Program-made: the position numbers and the translations under genes
Notes under the pieces: model-generated
Told to the model about the DNA's origin: nothing
What the model saw: only the letters and a program-made list of their open reading frames with translations
Database searches by the model: none
In this document: positions 25,023 through 32,631 of the stretch, piece after piece
Position numbering within the stretch: position 1 is the stretch's first letter
Layout: each line of letters starts with the position of its first letter
NCBI GenBank assembly: GCA_019359215.1
Contig: JAHHHS010000043.1
Span: forward strand, 1-57,980
Direction of reading: 5' to 3'
Origin: Nostoc indistinguendum CM1-VF10
GTDB taxonomy: Bacteria; Cyanobacteriota; Cyanobacteriia; Cyanobacteriales; Nostocaceae
Length of the DNA stretch: 57,980 nt

Positions 25023-27197
25023 TTAGTTTTTGCTGGCACCTGCTGAAAGTTCTTCTGATTCTTGTGCTTCAGACGTAAATCTTGATGATTGTACGGCTTG
25101 TTCAGGTAGAGAAACAATGATATCCGTACCATTAATAATTGTTCCCAATAACCCCAGTTCCGATTCAACCAATTGATCAATAGCTTCACCTAACATATTT
25201 TCTTGTGTATAGTGTGGTCTTGTCACAAGTACCATGCCATCGCTGTAAGGTTGGATCAACAAAGGGTCATTAGATATGCTGAGTGAGCTAGTGTCTAAAA
25301 TAACTAGATCAAAGCGTTCGCGGACATCCTCCATCAGCCGCCGCATTTCGCTGGATTCAAGAATAGCAGCCGATTGTCGCACAGGTCCAGGGCTGGGAAT
25401 AATGTATAAATTTTCCACATCAGGAACTAAACGAATACATTCACTTAAATTAGCGTAATAACGCAGGGGTTCAATGGTGGCATCGGGGTCAGGAATTACA
25501 TTCAAGGATGTACAACGAGAAGGCGATCGCAAATCTGCTTCGATAATTAAGGTTCTTTTACCAGCACGGGCTGAAGCTATACCCAAGTTATACGCACTTG
25601 CTGTCTTACCCTCTAGGCTACTGGTGCTAGTAATCAACACCACCTTCAAGGCGTTACCACCAATCCGGCGTAGATTACTACGGAATTTTTCGTAAAATTC
25701 TAAATAAGGAGAATCCGCAGAAAGTACCACCGGCACTGCTTCTTGAGGCAAATCATCAACTGGCATTAAAGGCAATTCTCCCAACAGTGGCACTTCGCGT
25801 TGCTTGAGGCTGTCGCGAATATCTTCTCTGGTTTTGAAAGTCCCTTCCAGTGCTCCCAACAAAAATATTACCCCGCCACCAATTAAGGCACCTAATAAAC
25901 CACCCACAGCAAGGGTAATAGGTACACTCTTAGGAGGTTTTATCTCCGCAGCTGCTGTGGGGCGTCTGGCAATGCTGAGGCTGCTGGTAGTTTCTGCCTC
26001 TGCGGTTTTAGAATCGGTTAGCTTTGCCTGCATTTGGTCATATATGGCTTTTTTAAGTCCAACCTCTTGTTCTAAACGCGATCGCTCTAATTGCTTATTA
26101 GGTATCAGAGAATACTCTCGCCGTAGTCGCGCTTCTTGTCGGATTTCTTGAGCTAGTTGTTGTTCCAGCGTCTCCCGTTGGGTTTGCAGAGACACCATTT
26201 GATTTGCCAACTGCTGGCGGGCTGGATCTAAGCTACTTTGGGCGCGAATACCTGCAACGCTACCCCGAAGCGGAGCCGCCGTACCATCACCGCCTAATAC
26301 TTCAGAGGCACGTTGTTGCAGCAATTCCTCAGCAGCTTGTTTCTGACGCTGCAACTGAACCATCGTTGGGTGTTCTGGTCGCAAATCTTTTATGAGTAAG
26401 GCAATTTGCGACTCACTTTGATAAATTTGCGCTCGCAAGTTACCAATAATTGGATCGGCACTCAAAGCAGAAGAAATATAAGCCTGTCCGACTGATAAAC
26501 CTAACTTATTTTCTAAACTGCGAACTTGACCATCAACCCCAGAAATAGTTAATTGAATTTGCCGTTGTAGATTTTGGCTGTTAGTAATAGCGCTTAACAA
26601 GCTACCATTTTCTGCTGCTAATATTGCCGTTCGCTCTATGCGATCGTACTGTTCCAGCCTCTTTTCTGCAATTTGCAATTCCCGTTTAGCTTGTGGTAAA
26701 CGCTCATTAATCTTTTCAATAATTGCTTGTAATCGCCCAGTATTGATGTCACTACTCAACTTAATCATTGATTGCATCAATTCAGTCAAGACCTCTATGG
26801 CTCGTTTGGGGTCACTATCTACATATTTCAGTTCAAAAATACTTGTTTCAAGTTCTCCAGTCCTGGGATTTTTTTTAGGTAAAGAAAGAACAACATTTGT
26901 ACCCAGTTGTTGCGGTTTGACATTTACTTTCTCTGCCACTGTCGCAATTATCTGGTTTGATAATAAAACATCCTGATTTAGTTCCTTTCCTTGCTGCTGG
27001 ATTTGACTACCAGTTGCAGAGAAAGAAACTGGTGGGCCAGCATAGGTAAGTGCGGCAGATGCTATGTAGTTAGTAGGTGGCTCTGGCTGCATAGCCACCA
27101 CCGTTGACCCCACTACAACTAAACCAAAACTAGCTAGTCCAATCCACTTGTATTTTTCAAAAGCAATAAGATAGCGTTTAACAATTGGTGGGGTCAT
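25023..27197 (-). CDS. polysaccharide co-polymerase, Wzc-like with degenerate kinase domain
   Basis: A 724-residue paralogue of the 16446 Wzc. It has an N-terminal Wzz domain with its first membrane segment at IGLASFGLVVVGSTVVAM, a long coiled-coil periplasmic part, and a second segment LAVGGLLGALIGGGVIFLLG. In the P-loop domain Walker A (TSSLEGKTASAYN) is kept. Walker A' reads LIIEADLRSP, with Glu for the first Asp; Walker B reads LVILDTSSL, without the usual Pro; and the C-terminus lacks a tyrosine cluster. It may act as co-polymerase without autokinase activity. ATG 27197 replaces TTG 27218. It is last gene of the wza-exosortase set. Confidence 0.87.
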   Translation of the reverse strand: MTPPIVKRYLIAFEKYKWIGLASFGLVVVGSTVVAMQPEPPTNYIASAALTYAGPPVSFSATGSQIQQQGKELNQDVLLSNQIIATVAEKVNVKPQQLGTNVVLSLPKKNPRTGELETSIFELKYVDSDPKRAIEVLTELMQSMIKLSSDINTGRLQAIIEKINERLPQAKRELQIAEKRLEQYDRIERTAILAAENGSLLSAITNSQNLQRQIQLTISGVDGQVRSLENKLGLSVGQAYISSALSADPIIGNLRAQIYQSESQIALLIKDLRPEHPTMVQLQRQKQAAEELLQQRASEVLGGDGTAAPLRGSVAGIRAQSSLDPARQQLANQMVSLQTQRETLEQQLAQEIRQEARLRREYSLIPNKQLERSRLEQEVGLKKAIYDQMQAKLTDSKTAEAETTSSLSIARRPTAAAEIKPPKSVPITLAVGGLLGALIGGGVIFLLGALEGTFKTREDIRDSLKQREVPLLGELPLMPVDDLPQEAVPVVLSADSPYLEFYEKFRSNLRRIGGNALKVVLITSTSSLEGKTASAYNLGIASARAGKRTLIIEADLRSPSRCTSLNVIPDPDATIEPLRYYANLSECIRLVPDVENLYIIPSPGPVRQSAAILESSEMRRLMEDVRERFDLVILDTSSLSISNDPLLIQPYSDGMVLVTRPHYTQENMLGEAIDQLVESELGLLGTIINGTDIIVSLPEQAVQSSRFTSEAQESEELSAGASKN

Positions 27198-27212
27198 GGT
27201 CGCTTCGCTCCA

Positions 27213-27240
27213 ATTCAAAATTCAAAATTCAAAATTCAAA
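27213..27240. repeat. ATTCAAA heptad STRR
   Basis: Four exact tandem copies of ATTCAAA lie directly before the second Wzc-like gene, in its 5' untranslated region. They may affect translation or spacing from the promoter. Confidence 0.85.
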
Positions 27241-27423
27241 ATTTAGGAAGCACCAAACTAAAGATAGTGGCTTTGATACAAGGCAAGGGCGCTACTAACT
27301 TCCTACTGTATATCTCAATTGATATCTTCAAATATTTTAATAAATTTAATGCGAACTTGGAGATGTGGCTTCTTCCACTCCAAACTATTTCCAGTCTGTA
27401 TCCTTCTTTTAGAGTCACTAATT

Positions 27424-28776
27424 TTACCTACCACCAAAGTCGTCAAAAAATCGGAGGAAGGACTGGACATTGAAGAAGGGTTGGGTAATGGTAGTCAAGA
27501 AATTAGTAATTCTACCTATGAGGTTTCTACCAACAACAAGAACATCATTATCCTGAAGAGCCACATTTTGAGATGCATCGCCTCCTAGAGCTTTTTTTGC
27601 ATCAAGTTTCTGGGTAACAGCTTGACCTCGTTCAGGATCAAAGCGAACCAGAGCGATATCCCGGAGATTAGCAGTGTCGAGATTTACTCCTCCTAAAGCA
27701 TCTACAAATGTACTCCCGTTAGGTAGTGCTTGAATGGAAAGACCTCCGGCGGCGTAGTTTAAAACCCTGACTCTAATCTGTGGTGTAGCTAAGGATGAAC
27801 GTGCTACTAAATTGCGGTCATAACCATCATCATTACCAACTTCACGACGGGGGATGAGTATCGCATCTCCGTCTTGTAAGCGTAAATTAGGAATTGAACC
27901 GCCATCTTGCAGTGCTGCATATAAGTCAATAGTTTGTGAAATCACAGAACCATCGATTAACTTCCGGCGTATTTGCACTTGTCGCAGGTCTGCATTTAAT
28001 GTTGAACCACCAGATATTAGCAAGGCATCAGCAACACGGGGTGTTGATGAATTAATCGGATAAATTCCTGGTCGAAATATTTCTCCGCTAATGGTAACTT
28101 GAACTGGTCGCGTCCCTGCCAAGGCTACTACTACGATTGGATCGGGTACAATGCTACTTAAACCCAAGCGAATTTTTTCTTGAGCTTCTTCCAAAGTTAA
28201 GCCTTGTAATGATACCGTCCCCACTTGTGGCACTACAATGTTGCCTTCTGGACTAATTACAGCTTGAAAACTTAAGTCTTGGCGCTGCGTTGCTAGACCT
28301 AAAACTATTACTGGATCAACCACATAACGATTTAAACCTAAGCGGATTCTTTCTTGAGCTTCTTCCAAAGTTAAACCTTGTAAAGAAACTTTTCCCAGTA
28401 GCGGCACCACAATGTTACCTTCTGGGTTGATTAAAGCTTGAAAGCTCAAATCTGGAAAGCGCTGAACCGAAACGCTAATTCCATCTCCTATTCCTAAGCG
28501 GTACGGGCCAGGAGGACGCTGAAGCACAACACTAATTACATCTCCTGGCCCCAAAAGATAGCGGCTGAGTTGAGGAGAAATTTCGTCATTTGCACCTTGA
28601 GGTACAACTTCAGTACCTGGCACAGGCGAAGGGGGTTGCCTTGGTGATTGTCCTTGAGGTAGAAAAGGCTGGGCAACAACAAGTTGGATAGGTGTTGTTA
28701 AGAAAACTCCAACTTGAAGACTGACAAAACACAGGGCGCTGGATGCACGCATATAATAACTGGAATTTATAAACAT
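27424..28776 (-). CDS. wza: polysaccharide export outer-membrane protein with internal duplication (Wza-like, SLBB)
   Basis: A 450-residue exported protein: signal peptide to about VVAQ (residue 36), Pro-rich stretch, then polysaccharide-export motifs YLLGPGDVISVVLQRPP (73-89) and LGIGDGISVSVQRFP (94-108). Residues 109-166 and 167-224 are tandem near-copies (DLSFQALINPEGNIVVP versus DLSFQAVISPEGNIVVP), giving an extra export/SLBB unit. An SLBB domain follows (VTISGEIFRPGIYP, 228-241), and a second lies near 335-415. No lipobox Cys was seen. It should form the outer-membrane exit channel with the co-polymerase encoded just downstream. Confidence 0.88.
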   Translation of the reverse strand: MFINSSYYMRASSALCFVSLQVGVFLTTPIQLVVAQPFLPQGQSPRQPPSPVPGTEVVPQGANDEISPQLSRYLLGPGDVISVVLQRPPGPYRLGIGDGISVSVQRFPDLSFQALINPEGNIVVPLLGKVSLQGLTLEEAQERIRLGLNRYVVDPVIVLGLATQRQDLSFQAVISPEGNIVVPQVGTVSLQGLTLEEAQEKIRLGLSSIVPDPIVVVALAGTRPVQVTISGEIFRPGIYPINSSTPRVADALLISGGSTLNADLRQVQIRRKLIDGSVISQTIDLYAALQDGGSIPNLRLQDGDAILIPRREVGNDDGYDRNLVARSSLATPQIRVRVLNYAAGGLSIQALPNGSTFVDALGGVNLDTANLRDIALVRFDPERGQAVTQKLDAKKALGGDASQNVALQDNDVLVVGRNLIGRITNFLTTITQPFFNVQSFLRFFDDFGGR

Positions 28777-28990
28777 CGGTGCAGGAAAACTGATATAAGA
28801 ATTAGTCGCGCCGAGTGGTCATTTTACTCTAAAAATAAATGTCCTAAATGTTTTTTTTGTCTGCAAATATTTTACCAACAAAAAGTAGAAAAATTTTGCC
28901 AATTTTAATTTATAACTTCATAATTTTGCCTAAACGCGATTGTAGAGATACTTTTGATGAATCTCTGCACCAAGGCATCTTTAACAGACT

Positions 28991-29713
28991 CTACAAAGGA
29001 CCCGCCATCAATGCTGCTTGCACTGTTTCTCCTATAGACTGCGCTAAAGACCAAGATGTTTCTACTTGCCCTAAAGGTTCCATTGGAATCAGAATACTCA
29101 CACCCACCCAAGGAGTGCGTTGCTTGCGCCACTGTGCCAATTGATCCGCCAAGAACCAGTGTAAAGGTGATGGATTTCCGCCGTCTGGCATAGCGTACCA
29201 TTGCAATACAGCGAAGGTCTGTTGTGGGGTGGAGGCCCGAAAAAACCTAGCTTCTACTTTCTTATCGGCATTTGAAGCCAACTTTGCAGGTGGTTTCACA
29301 GTAAATTCAGCAGAACGATATTGAGCTATATCCCACTTCCCCCAGCGCGATCTTCCCCAGCTGTTAACGTCTGTCCACTCTACCTCTGGTTGATCCATAG
29401 GCCCATTTTGCGGCAGCAAAAGCAAGATTGCCTGAAATTCGGAAGCTTCTTTTTTAATTACCTGCAAAGACCATTTATGTTCGCCAATTTGCTGTTCTGC
29501 TTGTTCAACAGTTTGCCAACCAGGAAGAACTAACCCAGTTTTGCGGATCTGTTTTAACTCGTTAAGGGTAGTAACAGGTGGTGGCTGCTTCCATTGCCAT
29601 TTTCCTGTCAGATATCCGGGAACCCCTCCTATTGCTAGCAGCAGTAGCAATAACAAAAGTGCTGCTACCTGACTTAATTGGTTTTCCTTGAAAAACTTGG
29701 AGAAGGAAATCAT
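28991..29713 (-). CDS. cyanoexosortase-associated protein
   Basis: A 240-residue protein with one N-terminal membrane segment (AALLLLLLLLAIGGVPGYL) and a periplasmic domain: LPGWQTVEQAEQQIGEHKW, then ARFFRASTPQQTFAVLQWY and the W-rich HWFLADQLAQWRKQRTPW. It recalls EpsI-like proteins that accompany exosortases in EPS loci, here the form specific to cyanobacterial systems. ATG 29713 is preferred over TTG 29740. It lies about 155 bp after the exosortase gene, separated by a short STRR, and about 215 bp before the wza gene. Confidence 0.7.
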   Translation of the reverse strand: MISFSKFFKENQLSQVAALLLLLLLLAIGGVPGYLTGKWQWKQPPPVTTLNELKQIRKTGLVLPGWQTVEQAEQQIGEHKWSLQVIKKEASEFQAILLLLPQNGPMDQPEVEWTDVNSWGRSRWGKWDIAQYRSAEFTVKPPAKLASNADKKVEARFFRASTPQQTFAVLQWYAMPDGGNPSPLHWFLADQLAQWRKQRTPWVGVSILIPMEPLGQVETSWSLAQSIGETVQAALMAGPL

Positions 29714-29842
29714 CAGTAAAATTTTATAATACTTAGGCAAAATTTTACTTTATAAAATCACACCATGAGTTCAGTAATATTTATGAGTAGAGAAGAAGCA
29801 AGGGAGCAGGGGAGAAGAGTTTTCCCCTTTGCCTCTTTTCAA

Positions 29843-29861
29843 TGCCCCATGCCCCATGCCC
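29843..29861. repeat. short TGCCCCA heptad repeat
   Basis: Between the exosortase and its partner gene, TGCCCCATGCCCCATGCCC gives nearly three heptads, preceded by a purine-rich AGCAGGGGAGAAGAG stretch. Confidence 0.7.
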
Positions 29862-29868
29862 AATAATT

Positions 29869-30762
29869 CTAACTTTCTGCTTCTTGCTCAGTTTCTAGAG
29901 ATGCTGAAAAATAGCTATTAATCCAATTGAGTAAGGGCACTAATGACACTAGCATACACGCTGAGTAGAGATCACCACCCCAACCGTCATGCAGCCATTT
30001 AAAAGCCGCTTCTTGACCTGTGCCGTGAAAGAAAGTCAGTAAAGTATTACGAATGATATTAGCAATAGTACTAACGATCGCAGCAAGAGATAAAAACGAT
30101 ATAGTTATGCGGCGTGAAGATAAAGCGTCTGTCCAATAAAGCAGCATCAAGCCGACGTAGAGAGTCGTGAACAACATTTTCAGCCCTGCACAATAAGGGG
30201 CAACTTCCACAATCCGCCCTCCTACGTAGAGATTTATCTCATCTACGGTTACATCCATACCGAATTGATTCAGTATGAAGCCTGCTGTGCCAGCAATGAA
30301 GCTTTGGAGAGGCAATGTATAAGGAGCAATAAGATAGGGTACTGCTGTTGGGGTTGCCAAAAATACTAATAGCAGGGGAAATCCTTGCAATCGCAAACCT
30401 GCTATTCCCTTAAACCACAAGCATAATCCTGCTAGTATAACGGGCAAGGAAAGGTTAACCCACTCTGTAACACCGCTTAGATAAAACACTGCCCCTAATA
30501 ACAACAAAACAGCGCTCAAAGGATGGATGGTATCTGGTAAACGTGTCCACTTTTTCCGGTTCATCCAACCTACATAAGCCGCAAATGGTAAACCAATAAT
30601 CCCGTGGCTGAAATATTCGTGTTCTGTACTGATATTTTTGTGCAGCCAACCATCCAACCAGTGTAGCAATATAGGGGCATAAAGCAGCAGCAAAATGCCT
30701 AAAATAGCTAGATATAATAAGCCTGACGCGCTTCTGTTTTTAACCTTTTGCTGGAGTGCCAT
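29869..30762 (-). CDS. cyanoexosortase (probably type B)
   Basis: A 297-residue multi-pass membrane transpeptidase of the exosortase/archaeosortase family. The catalytic Cys is in VEVAPYCAGLKMLF (about residues 184-197), Arg in NIIRNTLLTFFHG (about 238-250), and His in FKWLHDGWGG (about 257-266), so the triad is complete. The N-terminal HEYFSHGIIGLPFAAY matches the conserved exosortase loop. Exosortases process PEP-CTERM-type substrates and often sit in EPS loci. No PEP-CTERM substrate was recognised in this window. The type B assignment rests on memory of the subgroup and is less sure than the family. Confidence 0.85.
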   Translation of the reverse strand: MALQQKVKNRSASGLLYLAILGILLLLYAPILLHWLDGWLHKNISTEHEYFSHGIIGLPFAAYVGWMNRKKWTRLPDTIHPLSAVLLLLGAVFYLSGVTEWVNLSLPVILAGLCLWFKGIAGLRLQGFPLLLVFLATPTAVPYLIAPYTLPLQSFIAGTAGFILNQFGMDVTVDEINLYVGGRIVEVAPYCAGLKMLFTTLYVGLMLLYWTDALSSRRITISFLSLAAIVSTIANIIRNTLLTFFHGTGQEAAFKWLHDGWGGDLYSACMLVSLVPLLNWINSYFSASLETEQEAES

Positions 30763-30771
30763 GATTTTTAT

Positions 30772-30813
30772 TAGTCATTGGTCATTGGTCATTAGTCATT
30801 GTCATTGGTCATT
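30772..30813. repeat. GTCATTG/GTCATTA heptad STRR
   Basis: About six imperfect heptads of the GGTCATT type fill the gap between the aminotransferase and exosortase genes. Confidence 0.8.
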
Positions 30814-30878
30814 TGCAAAGGACGACTGACAAAGCACAAATGTCTAATTGCTAGATGCACATTAGGTATGAATTAACT

Positions 30879-32072
30879 TCAGGCTACCACGCTGCCAAGG
30901 TCAAGAGGGGAGGATTGATCTACCTGAGAAGTTGTTGAGACTGCATGAGCGATCGCAGCTACAACTTCTTTGACTTGACTACTGCTCAAACCAGGATACA
31001 TCGGTAATGATAATATTTGCTGTGACAGTTTTTCTGCTTCAAGGAAATCTCCAGGCTGATAGCCTAAGTTGCTGAATGCTGGCTGGAGATGACAAGGAAT
31101 TGGGTAGTGAATGCCAGTTTGAATTCCTACTGCTGTGAGTTTTTCTTGGAGTTGCTGGCGTTCTATTGGGCAAGAATCATCAACTCTAATCACATAAAGA
31201 TGATACACATGGCCTGTATCACTTTGGTTTTCCATAGGGATAATACCAGCAGTTGCCAAGGGTGCTAGTTCTTTATCATACTGCTGGGCAATAGTCAAGC
31301 GATCGCGATTCCACTGCGGTAAATATGGTAGCTTCTGGTGCAAGATCGCTGCTTGTAAAGTATCCAAGCGGCTATTTGTACCTGGTTCAGTATGAAAATA
31401 CTTTTGCGATGCACCATAATTTCGCAAACGCACCATCTTCTGGGCTACATCTGAATCTTGTGTCAGCAGCATTCCCCCATCCCCAAATGCTCCCAAATTT
31501 TTGCTGGGATAGAAACTAAAAGCTGCTGCTACGCCTACTGAACCGGCGTGATATCCATCTCTTTGGGCAAGGTGTGCTTGTGCTGCGTCTTCAAAAATTA
31601 GAAGTTTGTAGGTATCGGCAAAGTTCAATAACTCGCGTGGTGATACCATCTGCCCATAGAGATGTACAGGGATAATTGCTTTAGTTTGAGGCGTAATTGC
31701 TTTGGCTGCGGCTTCTAAATCAATTAAGGCTGTTTGGCGATCGCAATCTACTAAAATTGGCTTCGCGCCAGCCCGTTGCACCCCAATCAAGGTTGCTATA
31801 AAAGTGTTTGCGGGTAAAATCACTTCATCGTCAGCACCAATATTACACGCTTGCAATCCGAGAGCGATCGCATCTGTTCCTGATGCAACACCAACACCAT
31901 AAGCTGCGCCCGATACTGCCGCAAATGCTGCTTCAAAATCTGAGAGTGCTTGCCCTAAAATAAAATCTCCCTGTTCCAATACAGATTGGATTGCTTCTTG
32001 CAATTGTGTTTGGATTGGTTCGTGTTGTAACTTCAAGTCTACAAAAGGAACTCTAATAGTCATTTTATTCAT
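30879..32072 (-). CDS. DegT/DnrJ/EryC1/StrS family aminotransferase
   Basis: A 397-residue PLP-dependent sugar aminotransferase. The N-terminal RVPFVDLKLQHEP is the family opening, GVASGTDAIALGL binds the cofactor phosphate, FEDAAQAHLA carries the PLP-stacking Asp, and SFYPSKNLGAFGDGG contains the Schiff-base Lys. Members convert keto-sugar nucleotides to amino sugars. Here it probably makes an amino sugar for the EPS, although a keto-sugar-forming dehydratase is not in the window. Both ATG 32072 and ATG 32063 are possible; GAGGA lies about 10 bp before the first. It heads the leftward exosortase-wza set. Confidence 0.9.
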   Translation of the reverse strand: MNKMTIRVPFVDLKLQHEPIQTQLQEAIQSVLEQGDFILGQALSDFEAAFAAVSGAAYGVGVASGTDAIALGLQACNIGADDEVILPANTFIATLIGVQRAGAKPILVDCDRQTALIDLEAAAKAITPQTKAIIPVHLYGQMVSPRELLNFADTYKLLIFEDAAQAHLAQRDGYHAGSVGVAAAFSFYPSKNLGAFGDGGMLLTQDSDVAQKMVRLRNYGASQKYFHTEPGTNSRLDTLQAAILHQKLPYLPQWNRDRLTIAQQYDKELAPLATAGIIPMENQSDTGHVYHLYVIRVDDSCPIERQQLQEKLTAVGIQTGIHYPIPCHLQPAFSNLGYQPGDFLEAEKLSQQILSLPMYPGLSSSQVKEVVAAIAHAVSTTSQVDQSSPLDLGSVVA

Positions 32073-32631
32073 TACCAGTTGTCCTCAAAGAGAGATTTCC
32101 TCGGATGGAAAAAATAGAAAAACCTGTACAATTTCAGTGTTAAATTGTAATAGGTTCAATCTATCGGATAAAGAGTTATATAAACTATTTTGGATTGTCA
32201 GACATCAGTGCTAACTGTCATGAGTAATTATTGCTATAAAAATTACATAAGTATAATTGTTGTAAGTAAATTTACCTTAAACATTGCAATAGCAATTTTC
32301 CCTTCTGTACATGAACAATTGCAGACCTTTGGTATTGTATCCTTAGCATTAGGTTACCCTGACTGAATCCAAATCTAACGCAGTCTGATCGTAAAACTCA
32401 AGCAATAAAGACTACATCAGTGCTAAATAGAGAACATTCAGTACCAGTAACTAGTAGCTGCTCAAGACTGCTTTACCAACTTAATGGAAAGGGTAAAAAA
32501 TTTTTGCCCCAAACTTGTTTGTTAGAGGCAAAATTAGGGAATGCTTAAAAATAGCAATTGATAACCTAGAAATAGGACTTGTATCAATTTATCAATTACA
32601 GGATCAAGAAATTATTAAGGTAGCAGTGGCA
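32073..32631. other. 559-bp divergent control region
   Basis: It separates the leftward aminotransferase operon from the rightward GAF gene. It holds a GTA-N8-TAC sequence (32262-32275) within a short palindrome-like TAAGTAAATTTA tract and is otherwise AT-rich. The first 39 codons of the longest GAF-gene frame (from TTG 32515) are treated as non-coding here, with some doubt. Confidence 0.6.
32262..32275. promoter_or_regulatory. NtcA-like GTA-N8-TAC motif (weak)
   Basis: GTAAGTAAATTTAC fits the NtcA core in a divergent promoter region. A clear -10 at the expected distance was not found (TAGCAAT is the nearest), and this short motif occurs by chance roughly once per 4 kb, so the call is tentative. 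Confidence 0.25.

Noticed and set aside
26255..26285. CCGAAGCGGAGCC-like tract in the second Wzc-like gene as a repeat insertion
   Set aside because: The stretch encodes a plausible linker (GTAAPLRGSVAG) and no second copy was seen in the window, so insertion cannot be supported.
28905..29201. 98-codon minus-strand frame overlapping the exosortase partner
   Set aside because: It overlaps the end of a better-supported gene in another frame and has no domain features.
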